The position numbers were made by a program, and so were the translations under genes. 64,000 nucleotides of DNA. It comes from an uncultured Eubacteriales bacterium (GTDB lineage Bacteria; Bacillota; Clostridia; Lachnospirales; Lachnospiraceae). The stretch lies in assembly GCA_949292785.1 (NCBI GenBank), contig CASFBK010000005.1, positions 1-64,000 on the forward strand. The letters run 5' to 3'. The notes beneath the pieces are model-generated. The model was not told the origin of the DNA and searched no databases. It saw nothing but the letters and a program-made list of their open reading frames with translations. This document shows, one piece after another, positions 51,050 through 59,052 of the stretch (the stretch's first letter is position 1; each line of letters opens with the position of its first letter).

Positions 51050-53902
51050 TTAAATCAACTCCAAACGTTTCAACAGTTTTTCATACTCCTGCATCATCTT
51101 GTCATGATGTTCCCGGATAAAAGAAAGGTTTTCCTCTTTTACAGCCTGTTCTAATTGTTTTGCCTGCTCTGAAAGCTGGATTGCACCAATGGAAAGGGAG
51201 GTACTCTTTAAGCCATGCACCTGAATACGATAATTTTTCCAATCCTGCTTCTCGTATAACTCTTTCAAAAGGTCAAGCCGCCCACTATCACAATAAGTAT
51301 GCAGCATTTCCAGATAGAATTCCTCGCTGTCACAACAATAAGAAAGACCTGTCTTTGTATCTAAAAAATCTAATTTATCCAGAACAGAACCTTCTGTTCC
51401 GTTGTCTTCTGTTTGATTGTCCTCAGTTTCCCCCGCAGACTCTTCTTTTCCAGACTTGTCTAAGATTAATTCCCGGGGAAGGTATTTCATTATCATCTCT
51501 TCCAGCTGCACTTCACGAATGGGCTTTGACAGATAATCGCAAAATCCTTCCCTTATATACTCTTCTTTGGCGCCAATAATCGCATTTGCAGTCAACATAA
51601 TAATCGGAGTCTCTTTATTCGGATTGTTTTCCAGCTTTTGCATATTATGTAACGTCTCTACTCCATCCATATCCGGCATCATGTGATCTAAAAATATCAG
51701 ATGATACGGTTTCGCCGCTGCCATCTGTATACATTCTTCTCCACTTTCTGCCGTTTCTATCTGCAATTTGGTATTTTTCAACAATCCTTTCATTACCTTA
51801 AGATTCATTAGAACATCATCTACAATTAAGATTCTTCCCTCCGGCGCCTGGAACTTTTCGTGATATGTTTCTATATCACTGATATTTTTTACATAACGTT
51901 CTGAAAAATTGCCCAGCTGCTCTTCGGAGAGAATTTTCTGTGGAATCTCTATACGGAAAATCGAGCCTTTTCCGTATTCACTCTCTACAAAAATACTTCC
52001 ATCCATCATTTCCAACAACTGCTTTGTAATCTTAAGTCCCAGCCCTGTTCCTTCAATATTACGGTTTCTTTTCTCCTCAATGCGCTGAAAAGAATGAAAC
52101 AGTTTTTTCTGGTCTGCCTCCGTAATTCCGATTCCTGTATCTTTAACAGATATTTTCAATAACAGCTTATCGTCTCCGATTCTCTCCCAATCCAGGGAAA
52201 GGGTAACGCTTCCTTCTCTGGTATATTTTATAGCATTCGTCAGAAGATTCACCATAATCTGCCGAATACGAACTTCATCTCCAAACAACCGCTTTGGAAT
52301 GGTACTGTTATTCTCGATTGTCACACCTAAGTTTTTCTCCCTTGCCCGCATAACAACCATATTGTAGCTGTCGTTCAAAAGAGAAGCCACCTCGTAATCA
52401 ACCGGAATAATCTCCATTTTGCCGGATTCAATTTTGGAAAAATCTAAAATATCATTAATCAGCGACAACAGATTCTGCCCTGCGCTTTGGATATCCGCCG
52501 CATATTCTATCACGTTCTGCTCCTTTGCCTCCCGCAGAATCATAGCGTCCAATCCAAGCACCGCATTGATTGGCGTACGGATTTCATGTGACATGTTGGC
52601 AAGAAAGTTGCTTTTTGCAGCATTTGCCTCTATTGCTTCTATTTTTGCATTTTCTGCTTCTTCCTTGGCTATAATAAGCTGTCTGTTCTGTCTTTCTGCA
52701 TTTTCTACTTCTCTCTGTAAAAGTCTTGCATTTTCCTCTACGCTGTCCGAATAACTTCTAATCACCTTTCTGATGTGAATTACAACCATTATCATACAAA
52801 ATACGGTTATACTGTATCTGCTATATTTTCCAAAGTCTCCTACTTTTATAATATAAAAACGAGCCACATCTACAACGGTGCCTAATCCCATGAAAAATAA
52901 AGCGATGTATTCCGGCCATACCTTCGCTTTCCTTTTCTTATAAACGTCATAATAACATTTCTGCATGGTAATGATTGTTACAAAAATTATTACATGTGAA
53001 ATAGATACCATTTCCATGAAATCTACAATGTTCAGTACCTGAAGCAGTATCTGTACTATATTATTGGCAAAAGAAATATACAATAGTACAGAAATCTTCT
53101 TTCCACATTCCGGCGGCAGATTTTCCCCACAATACAGTAATAAAAGTATGGGCATTCTCATCAGAATCAGAAATACCATGGTAGAATAGAAGGTCTGATT
53201 TCCGAAAAAGACACTAAGGGTTTTTGTTTCTATAATCTGATAGAAACAACATTCCATACAAAACCAGCCCAGATATACCATTCCCTCCATACTCTTCTTG
53301 GATATTTTCTGCATCAAAGCCAGAATCCCCAGAACTGTGCCCGCAAACAAGACTATCACACCGCACAGGATATTAAGTATATTATTCTTTATCAAGTATA
53401 AAATGGCGATATCCCTCTTTGCGATTATCATGGTACTGATATTTGCCGCATAATCATCATAAGGAGATACCATTTCTATCCGGATTTTTCCCTGCTCCAG
53501 CTCAGAGGGAATGTCAATAAAATTGATAACACTTCCGGGAGTATGTCCAAACGTTCTTTCATCCGTTGTGCCAAACTCATACATCATTTCCCCATCTATA
53601 TATACCTCCAGCACTTTGTCCGCTGAAAGAAAAGACAGGGTCAGCCCCCAATATTCTTCTGGTATGGTATTTTCAAGCACTACCATTTCTTCTGCCTTAC
53701 ATTTACCGGCAAAAGGCAGCGCATCAATCTCCTGGCGTGTATCGTTTTCCCACAAAATGGTCCAATTTTCATTAAAATCATAGACCTCCCCCTTTGACAG
53801 CGTCATATCCTGTATCTGAAATCTGACCAACGTAAAGATAATTATGAGAACCTGAATCACCACTACCGCGTATGCGAAATTTCGCATTGTCTTTTTGTTC
53901 AT
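51050..53902 (-). CDS. Hybrid histidine kinase with extracytoplasmic sensor and HPt
   Basis: A 950-residue membrane kinase. Residues ~8-28 are a membrane anchor; ~30-170 form an extracytoplasmic beta-rich domain (W.LTLSFLSADKVLEVYIDGEMMYEFG) resembling 7TMR-DISM/galactose-binding-like sensor domains; ~175-385 hold seven membrane segments; then a coiled coil, HisKA with H439 in FLANMSHEIRTPINAV, HATPase (DTGIGITEADQKKLFHSF, GTGLGLKITKQLL), a receiver (LIFLDHMMPDMDGVETL) and a C-terminal HPt (YRIQVHGLKSTSLSIGA). It starts 2 nt after the receiver-protein gene and sits 280 nt upstream of the glucan importer on the same strand. A role in sensing glycans is a guess from the domain type and location. 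Confidence 0.9.
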   Translation of the reverse strand: MNKKTMRNFAYAVVVIQVLIIIFTLVRFQIQDMTLSKGEVYDFNENWTILWENDTRQEIDALPFAGKCKAEEMVVLENTIPEEYWGLTLSFLSADKVLEVYIDGEMMYEFGTTDERTFGHTPGSVINFIDIPSELEQGKIRIEMVSPYDDYAANISTMIIAKRDIAILYLIKNNILNILCGVIVLFAGTVLGILALMQKISKKSMEGMVYLGWFCMECCFYQIIETKTLSVFFGNQTFYSTMVFLILMRMPILLLLYCGENLPPECGKKISVLLYISFANNIVQILLQVLNIVDFMEMVSISHVIIFVTIITMQKCYYDVYKKRKAKVWPEYIALFFMGLGTVVDVARFYIIKVGDFGKYSRYSITVFCMIMVVIHIRKVIRSYSDSVEENARLLQREVENAERQNRQLIIAKEEAENAKIEAIEANAAKSNFLANMSHEIRTPINAVLGLDAMILREAKEQNVIEYAADIQSAGQNLLSLINDILDFSKIESGKMEIIPVDYEVASLLNDSYNMVVMRAREKNLGVTIENNSTIPKRLFGDEVRIRQIMVNLLTNAIKYTREGSVTLSLDWERIGDDKLLLKISVKDTGIGITEADQKKLFHSFQRIEEKRNRNIEGTGLGLKITKQLLEMMDGSIFVESEYGKGSIFRIEIPQKILSEEQLGNFSERYVKNISDIETYHEKFQAPEGRILIVDDVLMNLKVMKGLLKNTKLQIETAESGEECIQMAAAKPYHLIFLDHMMPDMDGVETLHNMQKLENNPNKETPIIMLTANAIIGAKEEYIREGFCDYLSKPIREVQLEEMIMKYLPRELILDKSGKEESAGETEDNQTEDNGTEGSVLDKLDFLDTKTGLSYCCDSEEFYLEMLHTYCDSGRLDLLKELYEKQDWKNYRIQVHGLKSTSLSIGAIQLSEQAKQLEQAVKEENLSFIREHHDKMMQEYEKLLKRLELI

Positions 53903-53904
53903 AC

Positions 53905-54303
53905 TTATTCACCACCCAGTATGCGGCTCACACATCCAAGCACAGTATCCTTCACAAATGGTTTCGTAATAAAGTCCAATGCCCCTTTTTCCATTCCCTG
54001 CTTCTCCACCTCCGGGTCATCTTCCCCTGTAAGAAATACAACGGGTATCTTTTGGTATGCTTCCTCTGCTTTTAACCGTTCTATCACTTCAAAGCCATCC
54101 ATTTCCGGCATACGCAAATCAAGTAAAATCAAATCTATCCTGCTTTTTTTCAAAAACTCCAGTGCTTCCGCTCCCGAGGTCACACAGCTTACCTGAAATA
54201 TCTTTCCTAATATCATTTCCACAATCCGAAGATTCATAAAATCATCATCCACTACAAGAATATGCGCCGGTGTCTTATCACAATCATTCGATACAAAAGA
54301 CAT
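53905..54303 (-). CDS. Single-domain response regulator
   Basis: A 132-residue receiver domain: ILVVDDDFMNLRIVE with the acidic pair, phospho-acceptor Asp in LILLDLRMPEMDGFEVIERL, conserved Thr in VVFLTGEDD and Lys in FITKPF. No output domain, so it would relay phosphate or act by protein contact (CheY/Spo0F-like), likely to or from the adjacent hybrid kinase. The ATG at 54,303 follows GGAGGGAG; the frame is open to 54,339. Confidence 0.92.
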   Translation of the reverse strand: MSFVSNDCDKTPAHILVVDDDFMNLRIVEMILGKIFQVSCVTSGAEALEFLKKSRIDLILLDLRMPEMDGFEVIERLKAEEAYQKIPVVFLTGEDDPEVEKQGMEKGALDFITKPFVKDTVLGCVSRILGGE

Positions 54304-54413
54304 ATTTCTCCCTCCTCTATAAGTCTTAAAATATTTCATCCATCGTTTTTTATTTTCAGCATTATTTATTATTTTACCAAAAACATAACCAAAAAGAAAC
54401 TACTTAATAGACG

Positions 54414-54462
54414 AAAAAAGCTCTGAACCATACACAATTATGTATCATCCAAAGCTTTTTTT
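54414..54462 (-). terminator. Terminator after lysC
   Basis: An imperfect stem GCTCTGAACCATACA / TGTATCATCCAAAGC with A-run before and T-run after, so it can act on both strands. It lies 13 nt after the lysC stop codon. Confidence 0.8.
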
Positions 54463-54474
54463 ATAATACCTGTC

Positions 54475-55794
54475 TTAAATTTGTGTCACAACAAAAATGT
54501 CATAAATCGCTTTTACTGCTGACTCGAAGTCTTCGTTTCTAACACCGATAATAACATTCAGCTCACTAGAACCCTGGTCAATCATCTTGACATTGACATT
54601 GGCATGTGCCAGTGCAGAAAAGATTCTTCCTGCTGTTCCACGTGTTGACTTCATACCACGGCCAACGACTGCAATCAGACCTAAGTTTGATTCGATTTCG
54701 ATGGAATCCGGCTTTGCCAGACGATGGATGGCTGCCAGAACCTCTTGTTCTTTTCCTTCAAACTCTTCCTGATGAACGAATACAGTCATGGTGTCAATAC
54801 CGGATGGCACGTGTTCAAAGGAAATGCCCTGCTCTTCAAATGCTTCCAGCACCTTTCTTCCAAATCCTACCTCGGAGTTCATCATAGCCTTTTCAATGTT
54901 AACCGCCACGAAGCCTTTCTTTCCGGCGATTCCGGTAATCGTATACGCGGACTGGCGGCAGGTGCTTTCTACAATCAATGTACCTTCGTCTTCCGGCGCA
55001 TTGGTGTTACGGATGTTGATTGGAATACCTTCCTTACGAACAGGGAATACGGCATCTTCATGAAGTACGGTTGCACCCATGTAAGAAAGCTCGCGAAGCT
55101 CTCTGTATGTAATTACCTTGATAGACTCCGGATTCTCAATGATTCTTGGGTCAGCTACCAGGAAACCGGAAACATCTGTCCAGTTCTCATACATATCTGC
55201 ATGAGCAGCCTTTGCCACGATAGAACCGGTAATATCGGAACCACCTCTGGAGAAAGTTTTAACCGTTCCATCTTCCTTGGCACCATAGAAGCCAGGTACA
55301 ACGGCACGTTCACACTTGCTCAGACGTTCTGATAAAATCTTGTTGGTCTTTTCTGCCTCAAATTCGCCGTCTTCATCAAATACGATGACTTCTGCTGCAT
55401 CAATGAATTCATATCCAAGATACTCAGCCATGACAATACCGTTTAAGTATTCTCCTCTGGATGCTGCGTAATCACTTCCTGCCTTTTTCTTAAAGTTCTC
55501 TGCGATGGTCTTGAACTGGTCGTCCAGGGATAAATTCAAATTCAATCCGTTGATAATGGAATTATAACGTTCCTGAATTTTCTTTAAAGAAGCGCTGAAG
55601 TCCTTCTCTGCCTCTGCCAATGCATAACATTCATAAAGCATATCTGTGACTTTCGTATCCTTGGAATTTCTTTTTCCAGGTGCACTTGGCACTACATATT
55701 TACGTGATTCATCGGAACGGATAATATTTCCAACTTTTACAAACTGCTGGGCGCTGGCTAATGAGCTTCCGCCAAATTTAACTACTTTAATCAT
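54475..55794 (-). CDS. lysC: Aspartate kinase
   Basis: A 439-residue monofunctional aspartokinase: KFGGSSLASAQQF at residues 5-17, SAPGKRNSKDTKVTD, substrate site FSRGGSDITGSIVAKAAHADMYENWTDVSGFLVADPRI, and two C-terminal ACT domains (ITGIAGKKGFVAVNIEK..., LIAVVGRGMKSTRGTAGRIF). First step of lysine, threonine, methionine and DAP synthesis; ACT domains suggest feedback by amino acids. The ATG at 55,794 begins the conserved MIKVVKFGG; the frame to 55,863 is basic and not conserved. No lysine riboswitch was recognised upstream; a short hairpin (GCAGGACA...TGTTCCTGC, 55,808-55,833) precedes the start. Confidence 0.94.
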   Translation of the reverse strand: MIKVVKFGGSSLASAQQFVKVGNIIRSDESRKYVVPSAPGKRNSKDTKVTDMLYECYALAEAEKDFSASLKKIQERYNSIINGLNLNLSLDDQFKTIAENFKKKAGSDYAASRGEYLNGIVMAEYLGYEFIDAAEVIVFDEDGEFEAEKTNKILSERLSKCERAVVPGFYGAKEDGTVKTFSRGGSDITGSIVAKAAHADMYENWTDVSGFLVADPRIIENPESIKVITYRELRELSYMGATVLHEDAVFPVRKEGIPINIRNTNAPEDEGTLIVESTCRQSAYTITGIAGKKGFVAVNIEKAMMNSEVGFGRKVLEAFEEQGISFEHVPSGIDTMTVFVHQEEFEGKEQEVLAAIHRLAKPDSIEIESNLGLIAVVGRGMKSTRGTAGRIFSALAHANVNVKMIDQGSSELNVIIGVRNEDFESAVKAIYDIFVVTQI

Positions 55795-55920
55795 ATTCTC
55801 TTCCCTGCAGGACAATTCTGGGATGTTCCTGCCTCTCCTTCTTCTTTTATGTCTAACATGCATTTTATCATAAGATTTCCTGTATAGAAACCCATTTTTT
55901 TATTTTTTCTTAATTTTTCT

Positions 55921-55938
55921 ACTGTACCGCGTTACAGT
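55921..55938. promoter_or_regulatory. 18-bp dyad upstream of lysC
   Basis: ACTGTA-CCGCGT-TACAGT: perfect 6-bp half-sites with a CGCG centre. It lies between lysC and the small membrane gene of the Fic operon, ~130 nt before lysC. No T-run follows, so an operator is more likely than a terminator. Confidence 0.5.
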
Positions 55939-55983
55939 GGTGTATTTTTAGGCAGAATGTACATAAATTGAGGAGCAATTTCC

Positions 55984-56136
55984 CTAGTGCAACTTTACAC
56001 TGATTTCCTTTAATTCTTTTCTCCAATTACTTCTTTCATTTGTAATATACTGTAATTTATTATTTTTGTTTTGCATTATCATATTAATAACTGCTACAAC
56101 TACCGCTGATGATAATATAATTTCTAAAAAGTCCAT
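55984..56136 (-). CDS. 50-residue membrane protein downstream of Fic
   Basis: A 50-residue protein: a hydrophobic N-terminal segment (residues 3-21, FLEIILSSAVVVAVINMIM) followed by a polar, charged tail with YITNERSNWRKELKEI. From memory that motif occurs in longer small membrane proteins of Firmicutes mobile elements, so this could be a truncated copy. GAGGGAG lies ~8 nt before the ATG. It starts 28 nt after the Fic stop codon on the same strand, so it is probably the third gene of the toxin operon. Confidence 0.65.
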   Translation of the reverse strand: MDFLEIILSSAVVVAVINMIMQNKNNKLQYITNERSNWRKELKEISVKLH

Positions 56137-56164
56137 TACAATCTCCCTCTCTTTGGTTAATATT

Positions 56165-56734
56165 TTAATTTAATGCTTTCTCAAACAACCGTTCCATCTT
56201 TTCATATCGGCAGACAAAAGAATCTATACTGGCTTCCAGCATTTCTTCCCGACTTATCCTCGCAAAATGAATCACATATCCCTGATGTAATGCCAGCTCT
56301 CTTATAAACTCCCGCTGTGCTCTGCCGTTTCCTTCCCGAAATGGATGCAGGGCATTTATCTCTGCGAAATAATAAGCAATTTTTTTAATGAATTCTTTTT
56401 CAGATAATCCATACAGGTATTTATCTACCTTTAGATTAGTAAATATTTCTTTTGCTTGTATATTTATATACTTTACCTTACAAAACATGTTTGATTTTGC
56501 AATATCAACTGTCCTGACTTTTCCTGCCCAGAAATATATATCCTGGAAAATATATTGATGAATACTCTGCAGATGCCTGAAATCAAATTTTCCTTCCAAT
56601 GGTTTATCAATTAAATCACTCAGTCGAAGCATGGTTATTCTGCGTTCTGCTTCATACAGCTTTTGCTTATCATGAATATTAAGTTTATTAATTAAAACCT
56701 CTGAATTCGGATAACAATAAATTCTGTCCCCCAT
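56165..56734 (-). CDS. Fic-family toxin (AMP transferase)
   Basis: A 189-residue Fic/DOC protein. The catalytic motif HPFREGNGRAQREF near residues 132-145 contains the His, the anion-binding residues and the Arg needed for AMP transfer from ATP to a target hydroxyl. FDFRHLQSIHQYIFQDIYFWAGKVR near residues 50-75 is the usual beta-flap and helix part. No clear (S/T)xxxE(G/N) inhibitory helix is visible, so inhibition must come from a partner. It begins exactly where the antitoxin gene stops. Confidence 0.9.
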   Translation of the reverse strand: MGDRIYCYPNSEVLINKLNIHDKQKLYEAERRITMLRLSDLIDKPLEGKFDFRHLQSIHQYIFQDIYFWAGKVRTVDIAKSNMFCKVKYINIQAKEIFTNLKVDKYLYGLSEKEFIKKIAYYFAEINALHPFREGNGRAQREFIRELALHQGYVIHFARISREEMLEASIDSFVCRYEKMERLFEKALN

Positions 56735-57058
56735 TTATTCCTCCCTATATTCAGCCAATAATTGTTTTCGGATTTCTTCCTTATCCGATGCCTTTCTATA
56801 TTCTTTTAAATATTGTATATCCTCAGCAGCCAATGACATATCCTCCATTTCCATAGTTGCCTTTACTTCTGACAATATTTCTTCTTGCGTATAAGGCTGT
56901 GGTATTTTTATTTCAAACGGAATACTCTTTGTCATAATAATCTGCTTCAACAACATATTTACCACAGATGATAAATTTGTTCCCAGATTTTCTAGGATTT
57001 CGCTTGCCTGTTCTTTATCCTTTTCATCCGTTCTTACCTGTAAAAATGTTTTTGACAT
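56735..57058 (-). CDS. RelB/DinJ-like antitoxin
   Basis: A 107-residue protein with the ribbon-helix-helix start of RelB/DinJ antitoxins (FLQVRTDEKDKEQASEILENLGTNLSSVVNMLLKQII) and the family's SIPFEIKIPQPYT. The C-terminal ~50 residues are acidic and helical, long enough to wrap a toxin. It is expected to bind its own promoter and neutralise the Fic protein. RelB-type antitoxins usually pair with RelE/YafQ toxins; here the partner is Fic with zero spacing. Confidence 0.85.
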   Translation of the reverse strand: MSKTFLQVRTDEKDKEQASEILENLGTNLSSVVNMLLKQIIMTKSIPFEIKIPQPYTQEEILSEVKATMEMEDMSLAAEDIQYLKEYRKASDKEEIRKQLLAEYREE

Positions 57059-57183
57059 AGCAATTACCTCCTTTATTAATATAATTATACCTCATAGTAT
57101 TGATAATGTAAATACATTGTCATTCGCATAAAGACTCAAAACCCAAAAACTCCTTTGTTTATCGACAACGTTTTTATCATATA

Positions 57184-57231
57184 AACACCTCATTCCACAT
57201 ATAATAATGGTAATACATGAAATGAGGTGTT
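57184..57231 (+). promoter_or_regulatory. Inverted repeat hiding the ribosome site of the 29-residue gene
   Basis: Perfect 11-bp arms AACACCTCATT (57,184-57,194) and AATGAGGTGTT (57,221-57,231) with a 26-nt loop. The right arm contains the Shine-Dalgarno GAGGTG of the ATG at 57,236, so in mRNA the site would be paired. A TATAAT hexamer lies at 57,200-57,205 in the loop, so an operator reading is also possible. Confidence 0.65.
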
Positions 57232-57235
57232 GTAT

Positions 57236-57325
57236 ATGTTACCTATTTTAATTTTTTTACTGGTATGTCTTTTTTCCTTCAAATACTTCTTAGTCTACTA
57301 CTGGTGGAACAAGGAACTGAATTAA
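57236..57325 (+). CDS. 29-residue hydrophobic peptide
   Basis: A 29-residue peptide: a single hydrophobic helix (LPILIFLLVCLFSFKYFLVYYWW) ending in a short polar tail NKELN. Good GAGGTG site 6 nt before the ATG. It could be a small membrane regulator or a type I toxin-like peptide; no antisense RNA was identified. Its stop codon overlaps that of the convergent kinase gene (57,322-57,325). Too short for firm calling, but codon boundaries, ribosome site and hairpin agree. Confidence 0.55.
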   Translation: MLPILIFLLVCLFSFKYFLVYYWWNKELN

Positions 57326-58236
57326 GCGCGTGGAAACTGCAGTTCAAACCGAAGCTCCTCTGTCTCCAGCTTTGCAGTCATATCTCCGCCCATGGACTCC
57401 ATCAGCATTTTTGCGATGGTAAGACCAAGTCCGGAGCCGCCAACTGTTCTGGACTGCTCCTGCATATAAAACCGCTCGAACAGATGAGATACTTCCTCCT
57501 CTGTAAGACCGTTCGCGGGATTTTGAAATATCATCTTGACTGTACTATTTGTATTTTCGATTTCTATCTTCCAATAGTCTTTGCCATATTTCAGGGCATT
57601 TCCAATCATGTTTGCAAATATCCGCTCTAAAGCCTGCTTATCTGCCAGCACTTCGCACTGCTGCTCATTGGGAAGCTGTACCTGTATTCCTTTTGTTTCA
57701 AAATCATGATAGTAATTCAGTATCTGATTGCAGAAAAATCCGTACAGTTCTGTTTTTTCCAAACACAACGGTTCTACTTTGTCCTTTAAATTCGTATACT
57801 CATACAACTGTTCCACCAGATATTGAAGCTGTTCTGTCTTTTTCACCGTAATTGCAAGATACTGCTTCCACTCTTCATCCTTCTTAGGATTTTCCGTTAC
57901 ATTTACTTCCTCTAAAAGCCTTAAGTAACCTTTCATAGATGTCAGAGGTGTCCGCAGGTCATGGGAAATGTTCGTTATCTCATCCTTTAATTTCTGTTCT
58001 TTTTTCTGCACCGCAAGCTGACTTTCCCTCATTTTTTCCAGATACGCATTGAATACTTCCAAAAACTTCTCTACATCAGAAGAAGGAGAGCCCAGATGAA
58101 GCTCCCCGTTTCCCTCTTCTGTCATAAGCATTTCAAATTCCTTCGTCAATGCTCGCAAATTTCTTTTATTCCATATTATTTTTCCAACAGCCGCCAGTAA
58201 CAGGACAGCCAGAATTACTATTATCACGGTTTTCAT
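57322..58236 (-). CDS. Sensor histidine kinase, one-span type
   Basis: A 304-residue kinase with one N-terminal membrane segment (residues 3-22), a short linker, HisKA ITNISHDLRTPLTSMKGYL near residues 88-106 and HATPase (NMIGNALKYGKDYW, FYMQEQSRTVGGSGLGLTIAKMLM). No large external sensor domain, as in kinases that read the state of a partner ABC transporter. It is the last gene of regulator-ATPase-permease-kinase. Confidence 0.92.
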   Translation of the reverse strand: MKTVIIVILAVLLLAAVGKIIWNKRNLRALTKEFEMLMTEEGNGELHLGSPSSDVEKFLEVFNAYLEKMRESQLAVQKKEQKLKDEITNISHDLRTPLTSMKGYLRLLEEVNVTENPKKDEEWKQYLAITVKKTEQLQYLVEQLYEYTNLKDKVEPLCLEKTELYGFFCNQILNYYHDFETKGIQVQLPNEQQCEVLADKQALERIFANMIGNALKYGKDYWKIEIENTNSTVKMIFQNPANGLTEEEVSHLFERFYMQEQSRTVGGSGLGLTIAKMLMESMGGDMTAKLETEELRFELQFPRA

Positions 58237-58243
58237 ATTCCCA

Positions 58244-58288
58244 CCTTAACGTACTTCCTCTCAACGTACTTCTTCTTAACGTATTTCC
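58244..58288. repeat. Three tandem 15-bp units spanning the permease stop codon
   Basis: On the minus strand: GGAAATACGTTAAGA, AGAAGTACGTTGAGA, GGAAGTACGTTAAGG. Each unit, read in the permease frame, gives E-(I/V)-R-stop, so the stop codon has been triplicated. They fill the gap before the kinase start. Confidence 0.8.
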
Positions 58289-59052
58289 TTTTTCTGAAAA
58301 TATTTCATACCAACCAGCGAAAAAATCAAAATAGCGCAGATTCCTGCAATGATACACTTTACGATTCCAGCCGTAGTATCCCAGGTAAACACCCGCAGAT
58401 ACCCCTCTGCTGTTTCTACATATTCTACCTGCATCAGATTATACATTAACATATCACTGATTTTTTTCACTCCGGATAGCTTATATCCTAAAATATTCAT
58501 TCCCATAGGCACAACAGCGAGCAGAATAATCATAATTGCGGCAGAAGAAATTGCGTTCTTATTCAGGAATATGCAGCAATGATAAGCCGCAACTACGCCA
58601 AGAAACATTGGAATACATACAATCGCACTTCGTATAAATATCCGGGCTGCTTCTCTTCCGCTGTCTTCTAACAGCAATTTTCCAAGAAAAAGATGAAGTC
58701 CCATCAAATACAAATACATTACGATACAGATGATACTCTGTGTCACCATTCTTCCAAAATAAATTATCTTTCGGTCCACGCCAAAGGCTGCAGAATTTTT
58801 CATATTTCGCATGCTGCTTCCATCTAACATGCTGCATATTACAATGATGATATATATAAATGTACTCATTGCAGTGTCAATGGCACCATAAGTAAACGCC
58901 GTGTTCCCATATTGAAATCCCGGTAAATATTGTATACAAAAATAATGTATTAGATTAAATATGGTAATCAAAGCTGTAAATATTGCCGTAAGAATATAAA
59001 CTTCCTTAGAATGAAAAATCCGATAGCACTCACTTTTTATATAATTTAACAT
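58276..59052 (-). CDS. ABC transporter permease (lantibiotic-export/immunity type)
   Basis: A 258-residue membrane protein with six predicted spans (VYILTAIFTALITIFNLIHYF, TFIYIIIVICSML, IICIVMYLYLMGLHLFLG, and others). Its plan fits the ABC-2 permeases next to NatA/LanF-like ATPases, used for peptide antibiotic export or self-protection. It overlaps the ATPase gene by 7 nt, so the two are coupled. The frame ends in the triplicated stop repeat. Confidence 0.82.
   Translation of the reverse strand: MLNYIKSECYRIFHSKEVYILTAIFTALITIFNLIHYFCIQYLPGFQYGNTAFTYGAIDTAMSTFIYIIIVICSMLDGSSMRNMKNSAAFGVDRKIIYFGRMVTQSIICIVMYLYLMGLHLFLGKLLLEDSGREAARIFIRSAIVCIPMFLGVVAAYHCCIFLNKNAISSAAIMIILLAVVPMGMNILGYKLSGVKKISDMLMYNLMQVEYVETAEGYLRVFTWDTTAGIVKCIIAGICAILIFSLVGMKYFQKKEIR

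Noticed and set aside
55795-55983. Lysine riboswitch before lysC
   Set aside because: The region is too short and AT-rich and shows no multi-helix layout; only a small hairpin and an 18-bp dyad are visible.
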